Below, one piece after another: positions 1 to 10,603 of a stretch of 47,144 nucleotides of DNA. The notes under the pieces were generated by a model that saw only the letters and a program-made list of their open reading frames with translations, was not told where the DNA came from and made no database searches. The number at the start of each line of letters is the position of its first letter. Position 1 is the first letter of the stretch. The stretch spans positions 1 to 47,144 of the forward strand of contig NZ_JABBJN010000048.1 of NCBI RefSeq assembly GCF_012928505.1, written 5' to 3'. A program made the translations under genes and the position numbers. The DNA is from Achromobacter sp. Bel. GTDB lineage: Bacteria; Pseudomonadota; Gammaproteobacteria; Burkholderiales; Burkholderiaceae_B.

Positions 1-1
1 G

Positions 2-787
2 GCGTTCGCCGCGGCGATGGGCGCGTTGCGGCCAGTGCAGAACACGCCCACGCCCACGCCCACGCCCACGCCCGAGGCCATGTCCGCTTTCGTCCCCTCC
101 GCGACGTTGCCGACGGACGGGCTGCCCGCAGGCGACGATGGGCCGGCGCGCGCAACGGCCGAGCAGTCGATAGAGGTGCCGCCAGAGGTCCCGGCTCGTC
201 GCCGGCGCATGCTGCCATTGACGGCGGTGCTCATCGCTCTGTTGCTGGCAGGGGGAGGTTATGCCTGGGTGCGAATGAAGACGCCGCCCGTTCAATTGGC
301 CGGTACGCCACAGACGTCGTCGCCCGCTCCCGCGCGGGCGCCAGAGACGCCTCCAGCCGGGCCTTCGACGCCTCCAGCCGAGCCTTCAGCGGCGCCTCCT
401 GGCGGTTCTCAAACCGGGCCTCAAGCCACGTCGCCCGTGGCCCCTCAAGCCGCGCCTGCCGCCGCCGCGCCGCCCGCGAGTGCGGAAGCGCCGCCGGCAC
501 CGGCCTCGGCCACCGGAGCGGGATCCGCCGATACGCCCGCGCCGCCGGCTGCGGTGCCGCCGACGCCGCCCAAAGCGGCGCCCGTGGCGGTCCGCGTAGC
601 GGTGCGTCCATGGGGAGAGGTGCTGATCAATGGCCGTTCACGCGGGGTGAGCCCGCCGCTGCGGGAGATTTCCCTGGCGCCGGGCCGCTACCAGGTGACG
701 GTGCGCAATGCGTCGGCGGGCGACCACAGCATGACGTTGACCGTCGCGCCGGACCGGCCCGCCGTTATTTCGCACGAGTTCAAGTAA
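2..787 (+). CDS. PEGA-domain membrane protein, N-terminally truncated by the window edge
   Basis: The open frame runs in from the left edge, so the true start is missing; the ATG at 17 is probably internal. Visible parts in order are a Thr-Pro repeat, a basic stretch (RRRR) followed by one membrane helix (LPLTAVLIALLLAGGGYAWV), about 110 residues of Pro/Ala-rich linker, and a C-terminal beta-rich module of about 60 residues (VLINGRSRGVSPP, LAPGRYQVTVRN). That module resembles PEGA domains, which often follow a membrane helix in bacterial Ser/Thr kinases or surface-layer proteins. No kinase domain is present in the visible part. The role is inferred only from this architecture. It converges on lysA, with 60 bp between the stop codons. 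Confidence 0.6.
   Translation, partial: AFAAAMGALRPVQNTPTPTPTPTPEAMSAFVPSATLPTDGLPAGDDGPARATAEQSIEVPPEVPARRRRMLPLTAVLIALLLAGGGYAWVRMKTPPVQLAGTPQTSSPAPARAPETPPAGPSTPPAEPSAAPPGGSQTGPQATSPVAPQAAPAAAAPPASAEAPPAPASATGAGSADTPAPPAAVPPTPPKAAPVAVRVAVRPWGEVLINGRSRGVSPPLREISLAPGRYQVTVRNASAGDHSMTLTVAPDRPAVISHEFK
44..73. repeat. Hexanucleotide tandem repeat, five ACGCCC units
   Basis: Five perfect ACGCCC copies encode the Thr-Pro run near the left edge of the PEGA-domain protein. Gain or loss of units would change length but not frame. Confidence 0.85.
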
Positions 788-847
788 GCGGATGGAAAAC
801 CGCGCCTGGCCGCCGGGCCTTGTCCGACGTCGGGTGCCGGTGCCGGA

Positions 848-2136
<1,289 letters not shown>

Positions 2137-2140
<4 letters not shown>

Positions 2141-2319
2141 GGGAGGGTCGGCGCCGGTGGAATCTGCTGGGTGGGCTGCGTCGGCGAGCGCGACGGCGGC
2201 TTGCCGTCAGGCGTCGGCATATACAAAGGACCCTTGTACCCGCAGGCCGCAACCATGCCGGAGGCCAAGAGCGTGGCTACAATGCGAAGAGCCATGCGGC
2301 TGAATGCCAATTGGAACAC
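2137..2319 (-). CDS. lptM: LptM-type small lipoprotein
   Basis: This is a 60-residue lipoprotein of the LptM (YifL) family, which in E. coli helps the LptD/LptE lipopolysaccharide translocon mature at the outer membrane. A hydrophobic signal (LRIVATLLASGMVAAC) ends in a lipobox-like cysteine followed by GYKGPLY, the family signature, and then a Pro-rich tail. I place the start at GTG 2319 because GGAG lies six bases upstream (2326-2329). The ATG at 2295 gives a shorter n-region and has no visible ribosome site, but cannot be excluded. The gene overlaps lysA by four bases and is divergent from cyaY with only 31 bp between starts. Confidence 0.85.
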
Positions 2320-2350
2320 TGGGAACTCCGTAATTCTTGCAGGCTCGATT

Positions 2351-2680
2351 ATGACCGAAACCGAATTTCTTGCGTTGATCGACCAGGTGCTGGACAGCAT
2401 CGAAAGCCAGGCCGATGACTGGGCGGCTTCGCTCGACGTCGACGTCGAAACCAGCCGCAGCGGTAATGTGCTGACGATGGTGTTCGAGGACAATACCCAC
2501 GTCGTGGTGAACAGCCAGGCCGCCATGCAGGAGCTGTGGGTGGCCGCGCGCAGCGGCGGCTTCCACTACCGTTACGACGGCCAACACTGGAACGATACCC
2601 GAGGCGGCCCGCAATTGCCCGACGCCTTGTCCCAGATCTGCTCCGCCGCGGCGGGCGTCCCCGTGACGCTGAAGCTGTAA
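2351..2680 (+). CDS. cyaY: Iron donor protein CyaY (frataxin)
   Basis: Bacterial frataxin binds iron and modulates iron-sulfur cluster assembly on IscS/IscU in the cytoplasm. The 109-residue product has the family size. It shows an acidic N-terminal helix (TETEFLALIDQVLDSIE), the central VLTMVFEDNTHVVVNSQ strand pair, ELWVAARSGGFHYRYDGQHW, and a final acidic-to-hydrophobic helix. The in-frame sequence upstream of the ATG is antisense to lptM and not frataxin-like. The lptM start is 31 bp away on the other strand, so the cyaY promoter must lie largely inside lptM. A strong terminator follows. Confidence 0.95.
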   Translation: MTETEFLALIDQVLDSIESQADDWAASLDVDVETSRSGNVLTMVFEDNTHVVVNSQAAMQELWVAARSGGFHYRYDGQHWNDTRGGPQLPDALSQICSAAAGVPVTLKL

Positions 2681-2696
2681 ACCCGACCGCCCAAAC

Positions 2697-2727
2697 AAAA
2701 AGCCGGCCTATCAAGGCCGGCTTTTTT
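2697..2727. terminator. Bidirectional rho-independent terminator
   Basis: Stem GCCGGCC/GGCCGGC with a 6-base loop, A-run on the left and six T on the right. It ends cyaY on the plus strand and can also act on minus-strand transcripts from ponA. Confidence 0.9.
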
Positions 2728-2751
2728 CATCGCCGGGCCGCCCCACGATGA

Positions 2752-2807
2752 AAATGCCCCCTTGCTGGGCCGCAAACCCGCTTAGCGGGTGCGGCGTGGG
2801 GGCATTT
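2752..2807. terminator. Long inverted repeat after ponA, probable terminator
   Basis: AAATGCCCCC at 2752-2761 pairs with GGGGGCATTT at 2798-2807, and an inner hairpin ACCCGC-TTA-GCGGGT sits at 2776-2790. It lies immediately downstream of the ponA stop codon (minus strand). The nested structure looks more like a dispersed intergenic element serving as a terminator than a simple hairpin. Confidence 0.65.
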
Positions 2808-2812
2808 ATCTT

Positions 2813-5257
2813 TTAGAACGGGATCTTTTGCGACCAGGGGGCGGCGTTCTGCGACCCCACGCCCGGTGCAACCTTGATCTTCGTCTCTTCGTTGCCGCTG
2901 CCCAGGCCGTGCAGGAATTCACCCAGCGTGTCGGCTTCGGCCAGCCCCAGGCGGGCGACCGCTTGTCCGGGCGGGAACTCCGAGAAGTAGAACTCGCCGT
3001 TCTCGACGATGATGCCGTCGGGACGGGCGCGCGGCTTTTCTTCCGGCACGCCCTTGAGCACGTCCTGCATGTAGTCGACCCAGATCGGCATGGCGACGCC
3101 GCCGCCGGTCTCGCGCGAGCCCAGCGATTTGGGCTGGTCGAAGCCCAGCCACGAGGTCGCCACCAGGTTCGGCGTGTAGCCCGAGAACCAGGCGTCAACG
3201 GATTCGTTGGTGGTGCCCGTCTTGCCGGCGATGTCGTTGCGCTTGAGCAGGGCCCGGGCGCGCGCCGCGGTGCCGTAGGTGGCCACGCCGCGCAGGATGT
3301 CGTCCATGATCCAGGCGGTGCGCGGGTCGATGGCGCGCGCGGCCGCGTCGCCGGCCACGACCGGCTTGGATTGCATGATGACCTTGCCGTTGCTGTCGGT
3401 GACGCGGTCGATCAGGTAGGGCGTGACGCGGTAGCCGCCGTTGGCGAATACCGAGAACGCGCCGGCCAGCTGCAGGGGGGTGACCGAGCCTGCGCCCAGC
3501 GCCAGCGGCAGCACGGCCGGCTGGCGGGCCTTGTCGAAGCCGAAGCGGGTCAGGTAGTCCTGCGCGTACTGGGGGCCGATGGCTTGCAGGATGCGGATCG
3601 ACACCATGTTCTTCGACTTGTACAGGCCCTGGCGCAAGGTCAGCATGGGCTCGTACTGGTTGCCGTAGTTCTTGGGGTTCCAGGCCTTGGAGCCGGTCTG
3701 CGCGGCGGTCAGCTCGAACGGCTGGTCGGAAATCTGCGTGGCCGGTGTCAGGCCGCGCTCCAGCGAGGCCGCGTAGATGAACGGCTTGATGTTCGAGCCC
3801 GGCTGGCGCCAGGCCTGCGTCACGCGGTTGAAGTTGCCGCGGTAGAAGTCAAAGCCGCCCACCATGGCGCGGATGGCGCCGTCTTGCGGGGCCAGCGCCA
3901 CGAAGGCCGCCTGCACCGAAGGCAGGTTGATGATTTCCCAGTTGTCGCCGAACTTGCGGATGTAGACGACGGAACCGCGCTTGATGCGCTGTTCGGGCTT
4001 GGCCTTGTCGTTGAGCGCGCGGGCCACCACGCCCAGCACCTTCTTGTCGGTGACGGTGATGATTTCACGCGAACTGCGCGCCAGCTTCACCTCGGTCGGG
4101 CTGGCCGACAGCACCAGCGCCGTCAGCAGGTCGCCGCTGTCGCTGAACTTGTCGAACACGCCGTCCAGGAATTCGTCCAGCGCAGCCGGATTGTTCTCGG
4201 TGCCCGGGGGCAGGTCCAGTTGCTCTTCAGGGCCGGGGTAGGGCGCGCGGCGCGTGTATTCCAGCACGCCTTCGCGCACGGCGCGGTAAGCCGCTTCCTG
4301 GTCCTTGGACTGCACGGTGGTGTAGATGTTGATGCCGCGCGAATAGACGTTGTCCTGATACACGTTGTACAGCAGTTGGCGCGCCAGTTCGGCCACGTAC
4401 TCGCCGTGGATGGAATAGCCGCCAGCCGGCGTGCCTTCCGCCGATTTCATGACGATCTGCTGCGCCATCGCTTGCTTGTACTCGGGCTCGGTCAGGTAGC
4501 CCAGCGATTGCATGCGGCCCAGCACGTAGCGCTGGCGCAACTCGGCGCGGGGGCGGTTCGAGATCGGGTTAAAGCGCGACGGGGCCTTGGGGATGCCGGC
4601 CAGCATGGCGGCTTCGGCCGGGGTCACTTCCGACAACGGCTTGCCGAAGTAGGCGCGCGACGCGGCGGCGAAGCCGTAGGCGCGGTGGCCCAGGTAGATC
4701 TGGTTCATGTAGAGCTCAAGGATCTGGTCCTTGGTGAGCTCGGATTCGATCTTGAACGTCAGCAGCAGTTCGTAGAACTTGCGGGAATAGGTCTTTTCAG
4801 ACGACAGGTAGAAGTTGCGCGCCACCTGCATCGTGATCGTGCTGGCGCCCTGCGTCTTCGACATGTTGATCAGGTTGGTCAGGCCGGCCCGCGCCACGCC
4901 CATCCAGTCGATCCCGCCGTGCTGGTAGAAGCGGTCGTCTTCGGCCGCCAGCACAGCGGACTTCATGACATCCGGGATTTCGTTGAAGCGCAGCACGTTG
5001 CGGCGTTCTTCGCCGAATTCGCCGATCAGGACGCGGTCCGCCGTATAGACGCGCAGCGGCACCCGCGGGCGATAGTCCGTCATGGCGTTCAGGTCCGGCA
5101 GGTTCGGCCAGGCCAGCGCCAACGCCATTCCGGCCAGCAGTACGCCGCACAGGAACAGGCCGGCACAGAAGATGCCGGCCTTCACGAAGAATCGCAGTAT
5201 CGGGGAGCCGCTCTTGGCGGGCTTGTCTTTCTTGGAGGAATTCTGGGGCTTGCTCAT
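2813..5257 (-). CDS. mrcA: Penicillin-binding protein 1A, bifunctional peptidoglycan glycosyltransferase/transpeptidase
   Basis: A class A PBP (also called ponA) that polymerises lipid II and cross-links peptidoglycan at the inner membrane. The 814-residue protein has one N-terminal membrane anchor (about 21-49), a GT51 domain with catalytic E106 in EDDRFYQHGG and GASTITMQVARN (138-148), an OB-like insert, and a transpeptidase domain with the nucleophile motif S488-N-I-K491, the SKN motif at 548-550 and KTG at 679-681. All catalytic motifs are intact and the length is normal. It is divergent from aroK, with 114 bp between starts. Confidence 0.96.
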   Translation of the reverse strand: MSKPQNSSKKDKPAKSGSPILRFFVKAGIFCAGLFLCGVLLAGMALALAWPNLPDLNAMTDYRPRVPLRVYTADRVLIGEFGEERRNVLRFNEIPDVMKSAVLAAEDDRFYQHGGIDWMGVARAGLTNLINMSKTQGASTITMQVARNFYLSSEKTYSRKFYELLLTFKIESELTKDQILELYMNQIYLGHRAYGFAAASRAYFGKPLSEVTPAEAAMLAGIPKAPSRFNPISNRPRAELRQRYVLGRMQSLGYLTEPEYKQAMAQQIVMKSAEGTPAGGYSIHGEYVAELARQLLYNVYQDNVYSRGINIYTTVQSKDQEAAYRAVREGVLEYTRRAPYPGPEEQLDLPPGTENNPAALDEFLDGVFDKFSDSGDLLTALVLSASPTEVKLARSSREIITVTDKKVLGVVARALNDKAKPEQRIKRGSVVYIRKFGDNWEIINLPSVQAAFVALAPQDGAIRAMVGGFDFYRGNFNRVTQAWRQPGSNIKPFIYAASLERGLTPATQISDQPFELTAAQTGSKAWNPKNYGNQYEPMLTLRQGLYKSKNMVSIRILQAIGPQYAQDYLTRFGFDKARQPAVLPLALGAGSVTPLQLAGAFSVFANGGYRVTPYLIDRVTDSNGKVIMQSKPVVAGDAAARAIDPRTAWIMDDILRGVATYGTAARARALLKRNDIAGKTGTTNESVDAWFSGYTPNLVATSWLGFDQPKSLGSRETGGGVAMPIWVDYMQDVLKGVPEEKPRARPDGIIVENGEFYFSEFPPGQAVARLGLAEADTLGEFLHGLGSGNEETKIKVAPGVGSQNAAPWSQKIPF

Positions 5258-5371
5258 CGCGGCGATTTTACGGGACTCTCCGGGCCCGGCTTAGCGCGGG
5301 GGATCGGTTTCTGTAACAAGATAGTTCAATGTGGTGCGCGGGCAACTGGCGGCAGATGTGATAATGCCGTC

Positions 5372-6013
5372 ATGAACTTTTCCGCCAACTCATGTCCGGA
5401 GGCTGATCCGGACCCAGCGCCCTCCGATGAGGGGCTTGAAAATGTGCCTTGCGCTTTGGAGTGCACAGGCAAGACCGTGTCGTTGCCGCACGACCTTCCC
5501 GTCTTCCTGGTCGGGATGATGGGGGCGGGCAAGACGACCATCGGCCGGAGCCTGGCGCGTGCGTTGGGGCGCGAGTTTATGGATCTGGATCATGAGCTCG
5601 AGGCGCGTTGCGGCGTGCGGGTGCCGGTAATCTTCGAAATCGAGGGCGAAACCGGCTTCCGCCGCCGGGAGTCCGCCGCCTTGGAAGAGTGTACCCAACG
5701 GCGCAACATTATTCTTGCCACCGGTGGCGGCGCGATCCTGGCGGCGGAAAACCGTCAGCGCCTGCATGAACGCGGCATCGTCGTCTATTTGAGGGCCAGC
5801 GTGGACGAATTGTTCCGCAGGACCTGCCGCGACCGCAACCGCCCCTTGCTGGCCACCGCCGACCCCCGCGGCACCCTGCGAGACCTGATGACCCTGCGGG
5901 AACCCCTCTACAAGGAAGTCGCCGATCTGGTGGTGGAAACCGGCTCGACGCCCATCCATACCTTGGTCAAGGCGCTGCTGCCGCAATTACAAGCCTTTGA
6001 GAAGCGCATATGA
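5372..6013 (+). CDS. aroK: Shikimate kinase
   Basis: Phosphorylates shikimate to shikimate 3-phosphate in aromatic amino-acid synthesis. The Walker A loop GMMGAGKT is at residues 48-55, the shikimate-binding D71-L-D73 follows, GGGAIL is at 118-123 and the lid arginine region reads RDRNRPLL. At 213 residues it carries about 45 extra N-terminal residues, acidic and Pro-rich, compared with standard 170-residue enzymes. The start was set at ATG 5372, the only ATG in frame before the kinase core. Its last codon overlaps the aroB start (ATGA), so aroK and aroB form one operon with translational coupling. Confidence 0.95.
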   Translation: MNFSANSCPEADPDPAPSDEGLENVPCALECTGKTVSLPHDLPVFLVGMMGAGKTTIGRSLARALGREFMDLDHELEARCGVRVPVIFEIEGETGFRRRESAALEECTQRRNIILATGGGAILAAENRQRLHERGIVVYLRASVDELFRRTCRDRNRPLLATADPRGTLRDLMTLREPLYKEVADLVVETGSTPIHTLVKALLPQLQAFEKRI

Positions 6014-7086
6014 ACGTTGTTGATGTCGACACCCCGGGCGGAAGCTATCCGATCCATATCGGCCCCGGGCGCATCGATGCTCTGGACCAGTGCATCCCCG
6101 CCGACGCCACCGCCATCGCGGTCGTCACCAACCCCACGGTGGCGGCGCTGTACGGCGAGCGCGCCGAAGCGGCGCTGGCCCGCACCGGCAAGCGGGTGCT
6201 GCGCATTGAGCTGCCCGACGGCGAGGCCTACAAGGACTGGCAGTCGCTGAACCTGATATTCGACGCCCTGCTGACCCATCGCCTGGACCGCCGTTGCGTG
6301 CTGGTGGCGCTGGGCGGCGGCGTGATCGGCGACATGACGGGGTTTGCGGCGGCCGTATACATGCGCGGCGTGCGCTTCCTGCAGGTGCCCACGACCCTGC
6401 TGGCCCAGGTGGATTCGTCGGTGGGCGGCAAGACCGCCGTCAATCATCCGCTGGGCAAGAACATGATCGGCGCCTTCTACCAGCCGGTGGCGGTGGAAAT
6501 CGACACGGATGTGCTGAACACCCTGCCGGCGCGCGAAGTGTCCGCCGGCCTGGCCGAAGTGATCAAGTACGGCCTGATTCTGGACCCGGCCTTCTGGGCC
6601 TGGTGCGAAGACAACGTGCAGGCGCTGCGCGACCTGGACCCGCAGGCTATCGCCTACGCCATCCGCCGCTCTTGCGAACTGAAGGCGCAGGTGGTGGGCA
6701 AGGATGAACGCGAATCCGGCCTGCGCGCCATCCTGAACTTGGGCCATACCTTTGGCCACGCGATCGAATCCGGCCTGGGCTATGGCGCTTGGCTGCATGG
6801 CGAGGCCGTGGGCTGCGGCATGGTGCAGGCGGCTGAGTTGTCGGCGGACGTGGCCGGCTTTGACCGCGCCGACGTCGAACGCGTGCGCGCGCTGGTGGCG
6901 GCCATCGGCTGCCCGGTGGTGGCGCCCGATCTGGGCGCGGACCGCTGGCTGGACCTGATGCAGGTCGACAAGAAGACCGAAGGCGGCTCGATCCGCTACG
7001 TGCTCATGCCCCGCCTCGGCGAAGCCTTCATGCAGGCAGCCCCGGACGACGCGGTGCGCGCCGTCCTGGCCCGCACCACTCAATAA
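6010..7086 (+). CDS. aroB: 3-dehydroquinate synthase
   Basis: AroB converts DAHP to 3-dehydroquinate, the second step of the shikimate pathway, using NAD+ and a divalent metal. The 358-residue protein is of normal length and shows the NAD-binding [19 protein letters not shown], the conserved segment [19 protein letters not shown], the metal/substrate region [13 protein letters not shown] and [11 protein letters not shown]. It starts inside the aroK stop codon. The dGTPase-like gene follows 24 bp downstream, the usual order in Bordetella relatives. Confidence 0.97.
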   Translation: MNVVDVDTPGGSYPIHIGPGRIDALDQCIPADATAIAVVTNPTVAALYGERAEAALARTGKRVLRIELPDGEAYKDWQSLNLIFDALLTHRLDRRCVLVALGGGVIGDMTGFAAAVYMRGVRFLQVPTTLLAQVDSSVGGKTAVNHPLGKNMIGAFYQPVAVEIDTDVLNTLPAREVSAGLAEVIKYGLILDPAFWAWCEDNVQALRDLDPQAIAYAIRRSCELKAQVVGKDERESGLRAILNLGHTFGHAIESGLGYGAWLHGEAVGCGMVQAAELSADVAGFDRADVERVRALVAAIGCPVVAPDLGADRWLDLMQVDKKTEGGSIRYVLMPRLGEAFMQAAPDDAVRAVLARTTQ

Positions 7087-7110
7087 CCGCGACCGGAGAC
7101 GGTGTTGCAG

Positions 7111-8238
7111 ATGAAAGAACTGGCTTCCTACGCATCCGACCCGTCTCAATCGCGCGGCCGGACTTATGCCGAGCCGCCGCCTGAAAATCGGACGGAATTC
7201 CAGCGCGACCGCGACCGCATCGTGCACTCAGGCGCCTTCCGGCGCCTCGAATACAAGACGCAGGTCTTCGTGAACCACGAAGGCGACCTGTTCCGGACCC
7301 GGCTGACGCACAGTCTGGAAGTGGCGCAGATCGCCCGCACGCTGGCCCGCAGCCTGGGGCTGTCCGAAGACCTGACCGAAGCCATCTCTTTGGCGCACGA
7401 CCTGGGCCACACGCCGTTCGGCCACGCCGGCCAGGACGAGCTGAACGCCTGCATGCGCGAACTGGCGCCCGAGGCCGGCGGCTTCGAGCACAATCTGCAA
7501 AGCCTGCGCGTGGTCGACGAGCTTGAAGAACGCTACGCGGACTTCAATGGCTTGAACCTCTGCTTTGAAACCCGCGAAGGCATCCTGAAGCACTGCTCGG
7601 TCACGCATGCACGCCAGTTGGGCGATGTGGGTGAACGCTTCCTGAACCGCACGCAGCCGTCGCTGGAAGCGCAACTGGCCAATCTGGCGGACGAGGTGGC
7701 CTACAACAACCACGACATCGACGACGGCCTGCGGTCCGGGCTGATCACGCTGGAACAGCTGCAAGACGTCTCGATTTTCGAACGTCACCACGCCTATGTG
7801 CTGGACCGCTATCCGGGCCTGGCTTCGCGCCGCGCGGTGGCGGAAACCATCCGGCGCATGATCAATACGCTGATCGTGGACCTGACGCAGACGTCGTTGG
7901 CGCGCATCCGCGACGCGGCGCCCGCCAGCGCCGACGATGTACGCCGCTCGCCGCCGCTGGCGGGCTTTTCAGACGATATCCGCCGCGAGGCCGATGCGCT
8001 GAAGAAGTTCCTGTTCGACAACCTGTACCGGCACTACCGGGTGCTGCGCATGACGACCAAGGCGCGCCGCATCGTGCGCGAATTGTTCGTGGCCTTCCTG
8101 GAAGACCCGCGTCTGCTGCCGCCGGATTACCGCCGCCCGGCCTTCAATGAGCAGGCCCGCGCCATTGCCGATTACATCGCCGGCATGACCGACCGCTACG
8201 CCATCCGCGAACACAAACGCCTGTTCCAGATGGCGTAG
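7111..8238 (+). CDS. dgt: Deoxyguanosinetriphosphate triphosphohydrolase-like protein
   Basis: An HD-domain phosphohydrolase of the dGTPase family, which hydrolyses dNTPs to nucleoside and triphosphate. The metal-binding HD signature is complete: H67 in [10 protein letters not shown], then H96-D97 in [11 protein letters not shown], with a further Asp in NHDIDDG. It also carries the N-terminal [21 protein letters not shown] motif region typical of the shorter type-2 proteins of about 375 residues. I use ATG 7111; GTG 7102 and TTG 7105 are in frame and closer to the GGAG at 7095-7098, so the start may be two or three codons earlier. Probably transcribed with aroKB. Confidence 0.92.
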   Translation: MKELASYASDPSQSRGRTYAEPPPENRTEFQRDRDRIVHSGAFRRLEYKTQVFVNHEGDLFRTRLTHSLEVAQIARTLARSLGLSEDLTEAISLAHDLGHTPFGHAGQDELNACMRELAPEAGGFEHNLQSLRVVDELEERYADFNGLNLCFETREGILKHCSVTHARQLGDVGERFLNRTQPSLEAQLANLADEVAYNNHDIDDGLRSGLITLEQLQDVSIFERHHAYVLDRYPGLASRRAVAETIRRMINTLIVDLTQTSLARIRDAAPASADDVRRSPPLAGFSDDIRREADALKKFLFDNLYRHYRVLRMTTKARRIVRELFVAFLEDPRLLPPDYRRPAFNEQARAIADYIAGMTDRYAIREHKRLFQMA

Positions 8239-8259
8239 GTCGGTCCGCCATCGCGCGTG

Positions 8260-9489
8260 TCAGCGCGTCAGATAGCGCTGGGTCAGCAACACCCAGTACG
8301 CCGCGCCCACGGGCAGGCTGTGGTCGTTGAAGTCGTAGCCGGGGTTGTGGACCATGCAGGCGCCATGCCCGCTGTTGAATCCCTCTACCGAGCCGTCGCC
8401 GTTGCCGACCAGCAGGTAAGAGCCGGGCACGTCCTCCAGCATGAAAGCGAAGTCTTCGCTGCCGGTCAGGGGCCGGGTCTGCGGATCCACGTTGTCGGCG
8501 CCGACGAGTTCCACCGCCACCTGCCGCGCAAAATCGGTTTCCGCCTGGGTGTTCACCAGCACCGGATAGCCGCGGGCGTAGTCGATCGTCGCCTGCACCT
8601 GGTAGCTGGCCGCCTGGTTGTGGACAAGCTCGGTGATGCGCGCCTGCAGCGTGTCGCGCACGCTGCGGTCCAGCGCGCGCACGCTGAGCTTGAGGGTCGC
8701 GGTCTGCGGGATGACGTTGTTGGCGCGACCCGCGTTGAACGCGCCGACGGTGATCACCGCCATGTGCAGGGGGTCGATGTTGCGGGCGACGATGCTCTGC
8801 AGCCCCATTACGATCGCGGCGCCCGCGACGACGGGGTCGGCGGCGCGATGCGGCACCGCGCCGTGTCCGCCCACGCCTTCCAGCACGATGGTGACGTTGT
8901 CGGAGGACGCCATGGTGGGGCCGTCGCGCAGCAGCAGGTGGCCTTGCGGGTGGCCGGGCATGTTGTGCATGGCGAAGATGGCGTCGCAAGGGTACTTCGC
9001 GAATAGCCCGTCTTCCATCATGCGCTTGGCGCCGCCCAGCCCTTCTTCGGCGGGCTGGAAGATCAGGTTGAGCGTGCCGTCGAAGTCGCCATGCCGGGCC
9101 AGGTGGTGCGCCGCGGCCAAGAGCATCGCCGTGTGGCCGTCGTGGCCGCACGCATGCATGACACCCTCGTTGCCGCTGGCGTGCGGCAGGCCGGTAGCCT
9201 CCTGGATGGGCAACGCGTCCATATCGGCCCGCAGCCCCAGGCGCTTGCCGCCGTCGCCGCGGCGCAATTGCCCTACGACGCCGGTGCCGCCCAACCCGCG
9301 TTCCACGTCATAGCCCCATTGCGTCAGGCATTGCGCCACCAGGTCGCTGGTGCGGAATTCCTGGAAGCCGAGTTCGGGATGGCGGTGGATGTCCCGCCGG
9401 ATCGCGATGAATTCGTCGGCTTGGGCGGTCAGGGTTTGCAAGATCGGATGCATGGCGGGTCGTTCCTTGTTTTCAAGTGCTGCGGTCAT
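8260..9489 (-). CDS. M20-family amidohydrolase (hippurate hydrolase/aminoacylase-like)
   Basis: A 409-residue zinc amidohydrolase of the M20D group that cleaves N-acyl amino acids or similar amides. Visible metal-site and fold motifs are RRDIHRHPELGFQE, LGLRADMDALPIQE, HACGHDGHTAMLL, FQPAEEG and the C-terminal GSEDFAFMLEDVPG. The first ATG overlaps the stop of the TctC-type receptor gene (ATGA), so the two are coupled; an internal ATG at 9453 is an alternative start. The pairing suggests that the receptor delivers the amide or acid released or consumed by this enzyme, but the substrate cannot be read from the sequence. Confidence 0.88.
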   Translation of the reverse strand: MTAALENKERPAMHPILQTLTAQADEFIAIRRDIHRHPELGFQEFRTSDLVAQCLTQWGYDVERGLGGTGVVGQLRRGDGGKRLGLRADMDALPIQEATGLPHASGNEGVMHACGHDGHTAMLLAAAHHLARHGDFDGTLNLIFQPAEEGLGGAKRMMEDGLFAKYPCDAIFAMHNMPGHPQGHLLLRDGPTMASSDNVTIVLEGVGGHGAVPHRAADPVVAGAAIVMGLQSIVARNIDPLHMAVITVGAFNAGRANNVIPQTATLKLSVRALDRSVRDTLQARITELVHNQAASYQVQATIDYARGYPVLVNTQAETDFARQVAVELVGADNVDPQTRPLTGSEDFAFMLEDVPGSYLLVGNGDGSVEGFNSGHGACMVHNPGYDFNDHSLPVGAAYWVLLTQRYLTR

Positions 9490-10496
9490 GGTTTGCCGGC
9501 CAATTCCAGGCGGCGCGAGATCTCGCGGAAGCGGACAGTTTCGGTGCGGTACATCGCTTCCGCTTCGTCCGCGCTCATCGGCGCCGACACCAAGATGTTC
9601 TGGAATTCCAGGCCGCGTTTCACGGCGGGGTCCTGCATGGCGTCGTTCAGCGCCGCGTGCAGGCGCAGGACGACGTCTTCAGGGGTGTCGCGCTTGACGA
9701 AATAGCCGGTCCACGTGGTGAAGTTGAAGCCCTTCAACTGCTGGCCTTCATTGACCGACGGCACGGCGGTCAAAGCGGGGAGTTGGCTGCGCTGCGGGTC
9801 CAGCGTGGCAATCAGCTTGATGCGCCCCTGTTCGGCCAAGGCCATCTGCTGCTGCGACAGCGGCAGGATGGCCAGATCGACCTGGCCGCCGCCGATGTCC
9901 TGCATCAGCGGCGCGCCGCCTTTGTAGGGCACGTGGATCATGGTGGCGTCGAGGGTGCGGGCCAGATGTTCGCCCAGCACGTGGTAGAGAGAGCCGACGC
10001 CCACGCTGCCGAACGTCAGCGGCTGGGACGCCGAGCGCGAGCGCGCCAGCGCGGCCAGCTCGTCGGCGCTGTTGGCAGGCAGGTCGCTGCGCGCCACGAT
10101 CACCATCGGCGCCATGCCGATCATCTGCACCAGCCGGAAGTCCTCACTCTTGAGCTTGACCGCGGGGTTGGCGATCGGCGACAGGATCAGTTCGTTGGGC
10201 GAGCCCTGGAACAGGTAGTAGCCGTCCGATTTGGCCGCCAGGACCTTCTGCGCGCCCAGCGCGCCGCTGACGCCGCCCAGGTTCTCGACCAGCACGGGCT
10301 GGCCCAGCGTCTTCGATACCGGGGGCGCCACCAGGCGGGCAATGGCATCGGAAGTGCCGCCGGCCGGGTACGGCACCATCATCATGACGGGCCGGCTGGG
10401 ATAGTCCGCCGCCTGGGCCCCTTGGGCCAGCAGCAGCGCCGCGCCCAGTGCCAGGGCCCGTGCAGCCGGGCGCCAATGATCGGAAAGCATGCTCAC
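9486..10496 (-). CDS. Bug-family (TctC-type) periplasmic solute-binding receptor
   Basis: A 336-residue protein with a Sec signal peptide (RALALGAALLLAQGAQA, cleavage near residue 29). The Bug/TctC signature follows: YPSRPVMMMVPYPAGGTSDAIAR, LVENLGG and VPYKGGAPLMQDI. Such receptors bind carboxylates in the periplasm. Most Bug proteins in this family of bacteria are orphans without TctA/TctB membrane partners, and none is seen here. It is first in an operon with the M20 amidohydrolase and divergent from a LysR regulator 107 bp away, which probably controls it. Confidence 0.9.
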   Translation of the reverse strand: MSMLSDHWRPAARALALGAALLLAQGAQAADYPSRPVMMMVPYPAGGTSDAIARLVAPPVSKTLGQPVLVENLGGVSGALGAQKVLAAKSDGYYLFQGSPNELILSPIANPAVKLKSEDFRLVQMIGMAPMVIVARSDLPANSADELAALARSRSASQPLTFGSVGVGSLYHVLGEHLARTLDATMIHVPYKGGAPLMQDIGGGQVDLAILPLSQQQMALAEQGRIKLIATLDPQRSQLPALTAVPSVNEGQQLKGFNFTTWTGYFVKRDTPEDVVLRLHAALNDAMQDPAVKRGLEFQNILVSAPMSADEAEAMYRTETVRFREISRRLELAGKP

Positions 10497-10569
10497 GAGT
10501 TTCCCCTTGTGATGTGGTTGTGATCCGCATGCTAGGGACTGGTCTCGCTAGTTGTCTAACGAATTGTTA

Positions 10570-10584
10570 TTCTGGAAGCTAGAA
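10570..10584. promoter_or_regulatory. Candidate LysR-type operator
   Basis: TTCT-N7-AGAA dyad between the divergent tctC-type and lysR genes, compatible with the T-N11-A pattern of LysR binding sites. It lies 20 bp before the LysR start, where autoregulation would be expected. Assignment is by position and symmetry only. Confidence 0.4.
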
Positions 10585-10603
10585 AAAAAACTCATACCAG
10601 GAC

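Noticed and set aside
44..73. Hexamer repeat as a phase-variation switch or CRISPR-like array
   Set aside because: Units of six cannot shift the frame, and there are no spacers. It only encodes a Thr-Pro run.
2789..5371. Long plus-strand open frame running opposite mrcA and into aroK
   Set aside because: It is the antisense of a clear PBP1A gene, Arg/Gly/Val-rich with no recognisable domain, an artefact of high third-position GC. Only the aroK part from 5372 is real.
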